Part shown: in pieces, positions 17,001 through 25,014 of the stretch
Numbering within the stretch: position 1 is the stretch's first letter
Layout of the letters: each line of letters begins with the position of its first letter
NCBI RefSeq assembly: GCF_902459645.1
Contig: NZ_CABPSK010000004.1
Coordinates: 372,001 to 436,000 of the forward strand
Origin: Pandoraea pneumonica
Lineage (GTDB): Bacteria > Pseudomonadota > Gammaproteobacteria > Burkholderiales > Burkholderiaceae
DNA: 64,000 nt
Direction of reading: 5' to 3'
Made by a program: the position numbers and the translations under genes
The notes under the pieces: generated by a model
Database searches by the model: none
What the model was told of the DNA's origin: nothing
Seen by the model: only the letters and a program-made list of their open reading frames with translations

Positions 17001-19044
17001 GTTCCAGATCGACGTCGGCGCCGTCGAGACTCGTCATGCCGAAATCGTGCATCCAGACCGTGCCAGCGTCGGCCGTCTCAATACGATACGGGCGCTCGTC
17101 GTTCACGCGTACGCCCAAGTGTTCGAGCATCGGCAAGCTGCGCGAGAGCGCGATCGGCTCGCTCGCCTGATAAATCTTGAAGCGCAAGGCCCCAGGTGCG
17201 GCTTCGAGCGGACGATAGAGCTGCATCGACAACGGTGAGCAGCCAGTCTCAGACGGCCGAGCGCCGAGCAGCGGTTCGATCAGTTCGACGTCCCGCACGG
17301 CCACCCGCGCGGCATAGTCTTCGCGATACCCGGCGGGAAACGCCTGCGCGTAACGGCGCAGCGCACGCATGCCGCGCTCTTCCCCCAAGTGCTCGCGCAG
17401 CGCCTCCGACAGATCGTCTTGCCAGCGGCGCGAGGTCTCGACGATGCGCGCTTCGAGTTCGTTCACGTCGACATCGGGCACGTGGCCCGGCTCGGTGCGC
17501 ACGGTGATATGAATGCGCGCGAGCATCGATTCGGAGAGCTGCGGCGTGAATTCCACGCCCGTGCCGTGATACGCCGCGAGCAGCAGGTTCTGCACGCGCA
17601 CGCGAAGGTCCGTGTTGAATTTCTCGCGCGGCACGAACACCATGCACGACACGAAGCGATCGAAGCGGTCGCGCCGCACGAACAGACGCGTGCGCTGGCG
17701 CTCTTGCAAACGCAAAATGCCGAGCGCGATGTCTGCCAGCGCGTCGGTGTCGATCTGGAAGAGTTCGTCGCGCGGGTATTGTTCGAGAATGGTGACGAGC
17801 GTCTTGGCCAAATGGCCGTTGGGCAGAAAGCCCGTGCGCCCGATCACGTCGGCCACTTTGCGGCGCACGAGCGGAATATCTTCGACCGGCACCATATAGA
17901 CCGTCGACGTATACAGCCCCAGAAAGCGCCGCTCGCCACAGACGCGGCCCTGCGCATCGAAGCGCTTCACGCCCACGTAGTCGAGGTAACCCGGCCGGTG
18001 CACGGTGGCGCGTGAGTTGGCCTTAGTGAGGAAAATCGGGGTACTCGCTTCCACGATGCCGATGGCGCCGGGCGACAAGCGGGTGACGTCGGGCGACGCG
18101 GCGTCGCGGCGCGCTTCGCGCAACACGCCCAGACCGGTGCCCGCAACGCCTTGCAAGTAATGCGCGCCGTCGCGCTCCACGAGTTCGTAATCGCGATAGC
18201 CCAGAAACGTGAAGTGCCGCGCGAGCATCCAGTCGAGGAACGCCTGCGCCTCGTCCACTTCGGCCCGCTCCTGCTCGCTCACGCCCTTCTGCGCCGCCCG
18301 TTCCGTCAGGGCTTCAATGGCCGCGTGCGCTGCGGCTTGCATCGGGCGCCAGTCTTCTACCGCGGCACGCACGTCGCCAAGCACGCGTTGCAGCCCGTCG
18401 GCGAGCGCCTGAATGCGCTCGGGTTCGGAGAACCGGTCGACTTCGACGTGGATATACGATTCGAAACGCCCACCTTCGGCACTCCCGCCAGCGCCCTCGC
18501 CTGCTGGCGCAGCCGCACTGGCCGCGCCGGTCGCGCCGAGCAACGCCCCGACATCGGCGGCAGGGCTCGCCCCATCGCCCATGGCGGGGGCGCCGTTGCG
18601 CCGGATGCCGCCGCCAGGGGCCACGGCAATGCGCTTGCCCGCGTTGTCGCGGGTGACGCGATAAACCGGGTGAAACGCCGAATGGAGCGCTAGCCCCTGC
18701 CGGTTGATTTCCATCGTGACCGAGTCGACGAGAAACGGCATGTCGTCGTTGACGATTTCGACCACCGTGTGACTACAATGCCAGCCATGCTGATCGAGCG
18801 TGGGGTTGTAGATGCGGATGCGCGGCTGGCCGGTCACGAACTTTTGGCCGAGCTGCCAATGTGCCATCGCCGCGCCATAAAGGTCGGCGACACTGCGCGA
18901 GACGACTTCCTCGGCATCGGCCAGACCGTAGTAATGCAATACGAAGGGTTCGAACTGGGCTGCAACGTCGGGCGCGCGCTCGCGCGCCATGGTCACGACT
19001 TCCGCCATGTGCTGGCGGACCTTCTCTTCCGGATGCGCAGGCAT
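14059..19044 (-). CDS. NAD-specific glutamate dehydrogenase, large (~180 kDa) type
   Basis: A 1661-residue enzyme that oxidises glutamate to 2-oxoglutarate and ammonium with NAD+. Length and layout match the Pseudomonas GdhB class: a long N-terminal half with ACT-like regulatory parts, then the catalytic domain. The latter shows LRGGRVARGGLRWSDRREDF, the lysine motifs GLVKAQMVKN and VPVGSKGGFV, and VVGIGDMSGDVFGNGML of the nucleotide-binding part. Residues ~143-193 are an Ala/Gly-rich insertion with low complexity that I would not expect in every homologue. ATG 19044 has GAGG 6 bases upstream. It is monocistronic. The class is allosteric in studied species (for example arginine or aspartate activation); sequence alone does not show that here. 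Confidence 0.95.
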   Translation of the reverse strand: MPAHPEEKVRQHMAEVVTMARERAPDVAAQFEPFVLHYYGLADAEEVVSRSVADLYGAAMAHWQLGQKFVTGQPRIRIYNPTLDQHGWHCSHTVVEIVNDDMPFLVDSVTMEINRQGLALHSAFHPVYRVTRDNAGKRIAVAPGGGIRRNGAPAMGDGASPAADVGALLGATGAASAAAPAGEGAGGSAEGGRFESYIHVEVDRFSEPERIQALADGLQRVLGDVRAAVEDWRPMQAAAHAAIEALTERAAQKGVSEQERAEVDEAQAFLDWMLARHFTFLGYRDYELVERDGAHYLQGVAGTGLGVLREARRDAASPDVTRLSPGAIGIVEASTPIFLTKANSRATVHRPGYLDYVGVKRFDAQGRVCGERRFLGLYTSTVYMVPVEDIPLVRRKVADVIGRTGFLPNGHLAKTLVTILEQYPRDELFQIDTDALADIALGILRLQERQRTRLFVRRDRFDRFVSCMVFVPREKFNTDLRVRVQNLLLAAYHGTGVEFTPQLSESMLARIHITVRTEPGHVPDVDVNELEARIVETSRRWQDDLSEALREHLGEERGMRALRRYAQAFPAGYREDYAARVAVRDVELIEPLLGARPSETGCSPLSMQLYRPLEAAPGALRFKIYQASEPIALSRSLPMLEHLGVRVNDERPYRIETADAGTVWMHDFGMTSLDGADVDLEHARARFEDAFARIWAGDVENDDLNRLVLQAGLTWREVRILRAYAKYIRQVGSTFSNAYIENALTGNPAIAGMLVRLFLARFDPAHAAEARTAQSEQLRAKIHEALEDVPNLDEDRILRQFLGVLEATLRTNYFQRGRDGTGQKPYLSFKFDPSKVPGLPEPKPMFEIWVYSPRVEGVHLRGGRVARGGLRWSDRREDFRTEVLGLVKAQMVKNTVIVPVGSKGGFVVKQPPSPGDRDAFLAEGVACYQTFLRGLLDLTDNYVDGNLVAPPDTVRYDADDPYLVVAADKGTATFSDYANAISAEYGFWLGDAFASGGSVGYDHKKMAITARGAWESVKRHFSEMGVDTQSQDFTVVGIGDMSGDVFGNGMLLSKHINLVAAFDHRHIFLDPSPDAATSFAERERLFQLPRSSWADYNTGLISAGGGIFPRSAKAIPLSPEVRALIETEATEMAPTDLLRALLKAPVDLLYNGGIGTYVKASTETHAQVGDRANDGLRVNGLDLRCKVVAEGGNLGLTQLGRIEYAQHGGRINTDAIDNSAGVDCSDHEVNIKILLGIVVTDGEMTLKQRNTLLAEMTEEVGTLVLRDNYFQTQALSLGRLRAAAALDGDARFMRYLERGQRLARAIEFLPDDEALDARRTAGTGLTSPERAVLMAYSKMWLYDMLLASTLPDAEFVSEDLPTYFPSPLASRCGAAMTRHPLKREILATMHANALVNRAGVTFVHHLSEETGADPVDVVRASLAARGVYGLDALWAEIDALDARVSHETQAALFTALAQWHEQATLWFLRRRLTDVPQTVERLRGVLDPLLPVLDSLVSGEAADEARAKRQAFIDAGVPPALAQTAAGIGARVALLDIAEVASTSQCEPELAAQVYFALDQPLGYGWLHAGVLGLPVQSHWQRLARATLLEELSTLRRRLTASVLEGKSSAGQADSRVAEWQQAHADSLARYHRVLADQVASGNADLAMLSVSLKSLAEVGR

Positions 19045-19192
19045 GAAAAACCTCGGCAGGAATGGGACGAGTCATCGACAGGCAAGGCCATGCTACGCCG
19101 GGTGGTCCCGGGCGGCAATGGTGCTTCGGGCAACCGCTAGGACAGGCACTGGGCAGATATAGTGCCGCTAAATGAGCCGCTATATAAGCCGG

Positions 19193-19198
19193 TATAAT
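19193..19198 (+). promoter_or_regulatory. Consensus -10 box six bases before the dbpA start
   Basis: TATAAT at 19193-19198 is a perfect sigma70 -10 element. Transcription from it would begin at about 19204-19206, which is the dbpA ATG itself; no Shine-Dalgarno lies between. No good -35 box is visible at the usual distance. It suggests a leaderless mRNA, unless translation really starts further in. Confidence 0.45.
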
Positions 19199-19203
19199 CG
19201 CGC

Positions 19204-20619
19204 ATGACTTCAAAAGCCCCCGATTCTCGCGCCGAAGGCGCCCCCTTCTCGAGCCTGCCGCTCTCGCCTGCCATGCAGGAGAACCTCGCACGGCTCGGTT
19301 ACGCCGCGATGACGCCCATCCAGAGCGCATCGCTGCCCGACATGCTCGCCGGGCACGATCTCATCGCCCAAGCCAAGACCGGTAGCGGCAAGACCGCCGC
19401 CTTCTCGCTCGGCCTGCTCCAACGCGTCGACGTGCGCGACTTCGCCGTACAAGCCGCCGTGCTTTGCCCCACCCGCGAGCTCGCCGAGCAAGTCGCGCAG
19501 GAAGTGCGCCGTATCGCCCGTGCCGAAGACAACGTCAAGGTGCTCACACTGTGTGGCGGCGCACCGCTGCGCCCGCAGGCCGAAAGCCTCGCCCACGGCG
19601 CGCACGTGGTCGTCGGCACGCCGGGCCGCATCATGGATCACCTCGAGCGCGGCACGCTCTCGCTCGCCAATGTGAAGACACTGGTGCTCGACGAAGCCGA
19701 TCGCATGCTCGATATGGGCTTCTTCGACGATATCGCCACCGTCGCCCGCCAAACGCCCGCTTCGCGCCAGACGCTGCTGTTCTCGGCCACGTACCCGGAA
19801 GGCATCGGCAAGCTGGCGCAGCGCCTGCTGCGTAACCCGCGCGAGATTCGCCTGGAAGAAAAGCACGACGCCAGCAAGATTCGCCAGCGCTTTTATGAAG
19901 TGCGCGAAGAAGAACGGCTGCATGCCGTGGGTCAGTTGCTGGACCACTTCCGCCCGGTCAGCACGATTGCGTTCTGCAATACGCGCGCACAGTGCCGCGA
20001 TTTGACCGACGTGCTGATGGCAGAAGGCTTCCACGCGCTGATGCTGCATGGTGATCTGGAGCAGCGCGAGCGCGATCAGGTGCTGATTCAGTTTGCCAAC
20101 CGTAGCTGCTCGGTGCTGGTTGCTACCGACGTGGCCGCGCGCGGGCTCGACATCGCACAGTTGGAAGCCGTGATCAACGTGGACGTGACGCCCGACCCCG
20201 AGGTATATGTGCACCGCGTCGGCCGCACCGGCCGCGCGGACGAAGACGGCTGGGCCTTCAGCCTGGTGAGCATGAACGAGATGGGCCGCGTGGGCGCCAT
20301 CGAAGCGGCACAGGGCGGCGAAGTGCCTTGGCACAAGCTCGACGAGCTCACGCCGTCGGGCAGCGGCCATTTACTGCCGCCGATGGTGACGATTCAGATG
20401 TACGGCGGCAAGAAAGACAAGATTCGTCCGGGTGACGTGCTGGGCGCGCTCACCGGCGAGGCAGGCTTTGCCGCCAACCAGATCGGCAAGATCAACGTGC
20501 TCGAGAACTTCACGTATATTGCCGTGGAGCGCGACATCGCCCCCGTGGCGCTGCGCAAGCTCAACGACGGCCGTGTTAAGGGCCGTAAGGTCAAAGTGCG
20601 GTACATGCAGCAGGACTGA
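19204..20619 (+). CDS. dbpA: ATP-dependent 23S rRNA helicase DbpA
   Basis: A 471-residue DEAD-box helicase that acts in large ribosomal subunit assembly by binding hairpin 92 of 23S rRNA. All motifs are present in order: Q motif YAAMTPIQ (~34-40), Walker A AKTGSGKT (57-64), PTRELA, DEAD (163-166), FSATYP, DVAARGLDI, and HRVGRTGRADEDG. The last ~75 residues form the DbpA-specific RNA-binding domain, with GDVLGALTGEAGFAANQIGKINVLENFTYIAV typical of the family, which separates it from RhlE or SrmB. ATG 19204 has no ribosome binding site and lies directly after a -10 box. The lipoprotein gene follows 47 bp downstream. Confidence 0.95.
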   Translation: MTSKAPDSRAEGAPFSSLPLSPAMQENLARLGYAAMTPIQSASLPDMLAGHDLIAQAKTGSGKTAAFSLGLLQRVDVRDFAVQAAVLCPTRELAEQVAQEVRRIARAEDNVKVLTLCGGAPLRPQAESLAHGAHVVVGTPGRIMDHLERGTLSLANVKTLVLDEADRMLDMGFFDDIATVARQTPASRQTLLFSATYPEGIGKLAQRLLRNPREIRLEEKHDASKIRQRFYEVREEERLHAVGQLLDHFRPVSTIAFCNTRAQCRDLTDVLMAEGFHALMLHGDLEQRERDQVLIQFANRSCSVLVATDVAARGLDIAQLEAVINVDVTPDPEVYVHRVGRTGRADEDGWAFSLVSMNEMGRVGAIEAAQGGEVPWHKLDELTPSGSGHLLPPMVTIQMYGGKKDKIRPGDVLGALTGEAGFAANQIGKINVLENFTYIAVERDIAPVALRKLNDGRVKGRKVKVRYMQQD

Positions 20620-20666
20620 AGTGTCCAAAAGCTAACCCCCACGCCGCGCGCGGCAAGGAGGCTGCA

Positions 20667-21272
20667 ATGAGGTCGTCGCAAACGTTACGTCCCCTGTTGT
20701 CCTCCTTCGCTGCGCGGTGTGCGGCGCTCACCTTCGCGGCGCTGCTCACCGCTTGCAGCACCAAGGGCGTACCGCCCAATCCCCCACTCACCGAAGACAC
20801 TCTCGACGAATACGCCATCGTGATCGTCGGTCTCGACACGCCCTTGCAAAGCACATGGGGGCCGTGGAGCTATTCGGACTTTTCGCAGACGGTCAACGGC
20901 ATCGTCGCCGGTAAGGTCACGCGTACGCTCAACACCAACCCGCCGACGCGCGGCTTTGTCGCCATGCGCGTGTCGCCGCCCATGCGCAACGAGCGTTTCG
21001 GGCCGATGGAGTTTGTGCCTGCCGACAACAGCTACCGCTTCCGCTATTGCAAGGGCCGCAAGGTGCCGACCATACAAGTGCGCCGGGGCGATGTGATTTA
21101 CGCGGGCACGCTCGTGCTCGACAGTCACGACGGGAAGATTTGGTTGCGTACCGACTTCGATATGGCCGGAGCGCGCAGATTTGTCGCCGCGAACTATCCG
21201 TCGCTGGCGAGCAAGCTGCAAGGGCAGCCCTTCACCTATTTCGAAGTCAAAAGCGAACCGGGTTGCCGGTAA
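20667..21272 (+). CDS. Hypothetical lipoprotein
   Basis: A 201-residue protein with a type II signal peptide: a charged start, a hydrophobic stretch LTFAALL and the lipobox LTAC with Cys30 as the lipidation site. The mature part (DEYAIVIVGLDTPLQSTWGPWSYS..., then an internal strand-rich region with RRGDVIYAGTLVL) matches no family I can name. It should sit on the periplasmic side of the inner or outer membrane. A strong AAGGAGG lies 5 bases before the ATG. It follows dbpA on the same strand, 47 bp apart, but any functional link is doubtful. Confidence 0.75.
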   Translation: MRSSQTLRPLLSSFAARCAALTFAALLTACSTKGVPPNPPLTEDTLDEYAIVIVGLDTPLQSTWGPWSYSDFSQTVNGIVAGKVTRTLNTNPPTRGFVAMRVSPPMRNERFGPMEFVPADNSYRFRYCKGRKVPTIQVRRGDVIYAGTLVLDSHDGKIWLRTDFDMAGARRFVAANYPSLASKLQGQPFTYFEVKSEPGCR

Positions 21273-21323
21273 GTCGCTAAGTCGCTGGTGGCTCCAATAA
21301 GCCGCTGGCGCAGTCCAGCCTGC

Positions 21324-22283
21324 TCAGCCTTCGTCGGCTTCTTCGCCCGGCGCGAGGACGATTTCGCGGCCTTCGCATAGCGCCTCTGCGCGCGCACTGA
21401 GCTCCTGTGCGACGTCCGCCAGATGACGGCGCAACGTATCGGCCAGCACCGACTCCGGCTCGTGTGCCGGGCGCAGCATCTCGACCGGAAACTCAATCGC
21501 AGGCGACACCCGGTACAGACATTGCGTCTGCACGTGCGCACTGGCCGCGGTGAATTGATCGAGCAGCGCGTAGCCCAGCCCATGTTCGACGAGCGCCGCC
21601 GCCAGCGAATAGGTCTGCACCATCACTTCGGCATCCTGCAAAAGCGCCGTTTGCTCCAGCCGCTCGTTAATGAGCGCGCCTAGCGGTGTGTCGTCGTGAA
21701 GCTTGATCAGATCGCGCCCGATCAACGCCTCGGCACTGGCTTGCCCGCGCCGCGAAAGCTTCGGCCATGCAGCGGGCACGGCCAGCACGATGTGCCCCTG
21801 TGCAATCGGGCGGCTCACGATACCGGCGGCCATCGGCGGTGCCGACACGATGCCCACGTCGACCGACGACGTGAGAATGGCCGTGATCATCTCGGTCGTG
21901 TGGTGCGTGATGAGCTCGAAAACAACGTCGGGATGGGCGCGCCGCATGCGCTCGATGGCGGCGGGCAACAGACTTTGCGCGAGGCTGGGCGTGGCGGCAA
22001 TGCGCAGATGGCCGACGCCGTGCTGACGCAAATTGCGCGACGTGGTGCGAAGACGCTCCAAGTCGCTGAAGATTCGTTCTACGTCGGGATAGAGGCGGCG
22101 CGCTTCGGCAGTGGGCACGAGGCGCCCCTTCACGCGATCGAACAGCTTGAAACCGAGTTGCTGCTCGGCATGTTGCAGCACGCGTGAGACCACCGGTTGC
22201 GAGACGTTGAGGAGTTGTGCCGCGCCGCTCGCCGAGCCTGTCAGAACCACTGCGCGAAACGTCTCGATATGCCGCAATTTCAT
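21324..22283 (-). CDS. LysR-family transcriptional regulator
   Basis: A 319-residue LTTR. The N-terminal winged helix-turn-helix (FRAVVLTGSASGAAQLLNVSQPVVSRVLQHAE, residues ~9-40) is followed by the linker helix and a periplasmic-binding-protein-like effector domain. ATG 22283 gives the usual N-terminus (MKLRHIETFRAV). It is divergent from the D-amino-acid dehydrogenase gene, ~215 bp apart, so it is the natural candidate regulator of that gene and the amino-acid genes that follow. The co-inducer is not known; a D-amino acid or its keto acid would fit the neighbourhood. Confidence 0.9.
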   Translation of the reverse strand: MKLRHIETFRAVVLTGSASGAAQLLNVSQPVVSRVLQHAEQQLGFKLFDRVKGRLVPTAEARRLYPDVERIFSDLERLRTTSRNLRQHGVGHLRIAATPSLAQSLLPAAIERMRRAHPDVVFELITHHTTEMITAILTSSVDVGIVSAPPMAAGIVSRPIAQGHIVLAVPAAWPKLSRRGQASAEALIGRDLIKLHDDTPLGALINERLEQTALLQDAEVMVQTYSLAAALVEHGLGYALLDQFTAASAHVQTQCLYRVSPAIEFPVEMLRPAHEPESVLADTLRRHLADVAQELSARAEALCEGREIVLAPGEEADEG

Positions 22284-22497
22284 GCCTGCTGCCGCTCCGG
22301 TGGTGGGCCGCGCATCGCGCCGACCCTATAGCTAAAAGACATATGCTGCCTCAAAACCGCATAGGTTGGCGATTTTTATCGCTCTACACTGCGTAACAAA
22401 GGCCAAGGAAAAAGCGCCTGCGGCGGCTCCCCCGTCCTGCTGCCGCGAATATTTTCCGCCTTGCAATTCCCTGCGTTTTTGGTTGTTATTCATCGTC

Positions 22498-23754
22498 ATG
22501 CATATTGGAGTCATCGGGGCGGGCATCGTCGGCCTCGCCAGCGCGTATCAGTTGCTGCGCGCCGGCCACGAGGTCACGGTCATCGACAGCGGGCGCGGCC
22601 CGGGTCTGGGCACAAGCTTCGCCAACGGCGGCCAACTGAGTTACGGCTACGTGTCGCCGCTCGCGGCACCCGGGGTACTGTCGCAATTGCCGTCGCTGCT
22701 GTTTTCGCGCACCGGCCCGTTGCGAATCAAACCTTCGTTCGATCCGGATTTCTGGCGCTGGTCGATCGAGTTCGTCAAACACTGCAATGCGCAGGCCAAT
22801 GCCAGCTCGACCTTGCGTCTGCTCTCGCTCGGGTTGCATAGCCGCGAAGTGATGCTGGAGTTTCTCGCGCAAGAGTCGGTGTCCTTCGACTATCGGCTGA
22901 GCGGCAAACTCGTGGTGTATCGCGACGCCGCCAAACTCGCCGCCGCAGAACGCTCGCTCGAACTGGCCAACGGCCTCGGTTACGCACAGCGCCGTGTCGA
23001 CGCCGCGACGTGTGCAGCGCTGGAGCCGGCACTGGGCAAGATCGCTGGCGATCTGGCGGGCGGAATTCACACGCCGGGCGAAGGCACGGGCGATTGTCAG
23101 TTGTTGTGCAAGGAATTGACGCGGCTCATCGGTGCGCATGCACGCGGCACGTTGCGCTTCGATCATGAAGTTACCGGCTTCGACGTGCGCGGCGACGCAG
23201 TGCGCGCAGTGCGCACCCGCGCGGGTGATATCGAGGTCGACGCCGTCGTCGTCGCCAACGGTCTGGCCGCCATGCCGTTACTGCGCTCAGTGGGCGAGTC
23301 GATTTCGCTGTATCCGCTCAAGGGTTACAGCCTGACGTATCGCGATGCACCGGAAGCCGCTCGTCCGCAGGTGTCGGTCACGGATGCGGACAACAAGGTG
23401 GTGTATGCAAGCCTCGGCGATCACCTGCGTGTTGCGGGCATCGCGGATCTGGTCGGTTACGACTATCGCATTGCCGAGCATCGCATCGATGCGCTGCGCT
23501 CGCTCTCGGGCGACCTGTTCCCGGCCCTGCGCGGTGCGCATGCGCCGCTGGAGTGGACGGGGATGCGTCCCGCCACGCCGCACGGGCGACCGATTCTGGG
23601 ACGTGCGGGCCGGCTGGGCAATATGTGGCTGAACGTGGGCCACGGCGGATTAGGTTTTACGTTGTCGATGGGCGCCGCGCGCGTCATCGCCAATGCGATC
23701 GACGGCGAGCCGCCTGCCGTCGATTTGGCAGGGTTTGCCCGGCTGGCCGCGTAA
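22498..23754 (+). CDS. FAD-dependent D-amino-acid dehydrogenase, DadA-like
   Basis: A 418-residue DAO-fold flavoprotein. The FAD-binding GxGxxG is at residues 6-11 (GVIGAGIVGLASAY). Family landmarks follow: TSFANGGQLSYGYVSPLAAPGV (~40-60), HTPGEGTGDCQLLCKEL (~190), YPLKGYSLTY (~275), WTGMRPATPHGRPILGR (~350) and NVGHGGLGFTLSMG near the end. Such enzymes oxidise D-amino acids to 2-oxo acids and ammonia and pass electrons to the quinone pool. ATG 22498 is chosen because the conserved domain starts there; the frame is open 44 codons upstream without domain content. It is probably controlled by the divergent LysR. Substrate preference is unknown. Confidence 0.88.
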   Translation: MHIGVIGAGIVGLASAYQLLRAGHEVTVIDSGRGPGLGTSFANGGQLSYGYVSPLAAPGVLSQLPSLLFSRTGPLRIKPSFDPDFWRWSIEFVKHCNAQANASSTLRLLSLGLHSREVMLEFLAQESVSFDYRLSGKLVVYRDAAKLAAAERSLELANGLGYAQRRVDAATCAALEPALGKIAGDLAGGIHTPGEGTGDCQLLCKELTRLIGAHARGTLRFDHEVTGFDVRGDAVRAVRTRAGDIEVDAVVVANGLAAMPLLRSVGESISLYPLKGYSLTYRDAPEAARPQVSVTDADNKVVYASLGDHLRVAGIADLVGYDYRIAEHRIDALRSLSGDLFPALRGAHAPLEWTGMRPATPHGRPILGRAGRLGNMWLNVGHGGLGFTLSMGAARVIANAIDGEPPAVDLAGFARLAA

Positions 23755-23965
23755 GGTTCGGTGCCCGAACATGACGGGCCGGCCCGGCCAGTGCAAGCAC
23801 TGGCTTCACGCGACCCCGCCGTAGGCAGGGTTTGAAAGCTGTAGATCGCTCCCACGGGGACCGTTGGGGAAGTTGGGAAAGCGTGTTTGGTTGTATCGCT
23901 GTTTTTGGTTTTGATATTCCAACGGTGCGGACCACCGTGCCATTTGTTCCTATAGGACTGAGACC

Positions 23966-24868
23966 ATGAAGAAGCTGTTTGCCCCTTTGCTGCTCGTCAG
24001 CGCCGCCGCTAGCCTGTTCGCGCACACTGCCAGCGCAGAAGAACTGACCGGCACGCTCAAGAAGATCAAGGACACTGGCGTGGTGGCGCTCGGGGTGCGC
24101 GAATCGTCGATTCCGTTCTCGTACGCGGACAACACGGGCAAGACCATCGGGTATTCGCAAGAAATCGCGCTGAAGATCGTCGACGCGGTCAAGAAGAAGA
24201 TCGACGCGCCGAACCTGAAGATCACCGAAACGCCGATCACCTCGCAAAACCGTATCGTGCTGATGCAAAACGGCACGATCGATCTGGAGTGCGGCTCGAC
24301 CACGCACACGTTCGAGCGCGCCAAGCAAGTCGGCTTCTCGCACAACATCTTCCTGTACTCGATCAAGATGATTGCGAAGTCGGGCTCGGGCATCACCGAC
24401 CTGAACAGCCTGAAGGGCAAGACGATCGCGACGACGGCAGGCACGACGGCCGACCGCATTCTGTCGGGCAAGAAGGGCGAAATCGGCTTCAACCTGATTC
24501 AGACGAAGGAACACTCGGACGGCTTCCTGACGGTGAAGCAAGGCCGCGCCGTGGCGTTCGTGATGGACGAGCCGCTGCTGTACGGTCAACGCGCCGCGCT
24601 GCCGGCCGAAGAAGCCAAGGGCTACGAAGTTGTCGGCCCGAACCTCCAGTTCGAAAACTACGCTTGTATGTTGCGCAAGGACGATCCGCAATTCACCCAA
24701 GTGGTGAACACGGTGATTGCCGACATGGAGAAGTCGGGCGAGATGGAAAAGCTGTACAACAAGTGGTTCACGCAACCGGTGCCACCGAAGAACCAAAACA
24801 TGAACTACCCGATGACGGTGGAAATGCGCGCGATGTTCAAGGACCCGGTCACGAAGGCTTACGACTGA
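23966..24868 (+). CDS. gltI: Periplasmic glutamate/aspartate-binding protein (GltI-like)
   Basis: A 300-residue family 3 solute-binding protein. Residues 1-24 are a Sec signal (MKKLFAPLLLVSAAASLFAHTASA|EE). The mature chain has GVRESSIPFSYADNTGKTIGYSQEIALKIVDAV, NGTIDLECGSTTHTFERAKQV and LKGKTIATTAGTTADRIL, all typical of GltI/PBP2_Asp_Glu proteins. Such proteins feed GltJKL-type ABC importers, but no permease or ATPase gene is next to it, so it must dock with a transporter encoded elsewhere or serve as a chemosensory or orphan receptor. It lies 211 bp after the dehydrogenase gene, and a strong hairpin follows at 24906-24946. Confidence 0.9.
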   Translation: MKKLFAPLLLVSAAASLFAHTASAEELTGTLKKIKDTGVVALGVRESSIPFSYADNTGKTIGYSQEIALKIVDAVKKKIDAPNLKITETPITSQNRIVLMQNGTIDLECGSTTHTFERAKQVGFSHNIFLYSIKMIAKSGSGITDLNSLKGKTIATTAGTTADRILSGKKGEIGFNLIQTKEHSDGFLTVKQGRAVAFVMDEPLLYGQRAALPAEEAKGYEVVGPNLQFENYACMLRKDDPQFTQVVNTVIADMEKSGEMEKLYNKWFTQPVPPKNQNMNYPMTVEMRAMFKDPVTKAYD

Positions 24869-24905
24869 TCGGTTGATGGCATCACGCATCATCACGCAGT
24901 AAAAC

Positions 24906-24946
24906 GGCGCTCCGGAGTGAGTGAAATCGGCGCACTCCGGAGCGCC
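24906..24946. terminator. 14-bp perfect stem-loop after gltI
   Basis: GGCGCTCCGGAGTG (24906-24919) pairs with CACTCCGGAGCGCC (24933-24946) around a 13-base loop. There is no T-run on the + strand, although AAAA precedes it, so it would be an intrinsic terminator only for leftward transcripts. It may separate gltI from the racemase or stabilise the gltI mRNA, which would favour higher levels of the binding protein. Confidence 0.55.
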
Positions 24947-25014
24947 AGGTGGTTGAAGGCGAGACATTTTGTCCGCCGTGAGAGTTATTTGTTGTCTGTC
25001 GAATTGCCACGATC

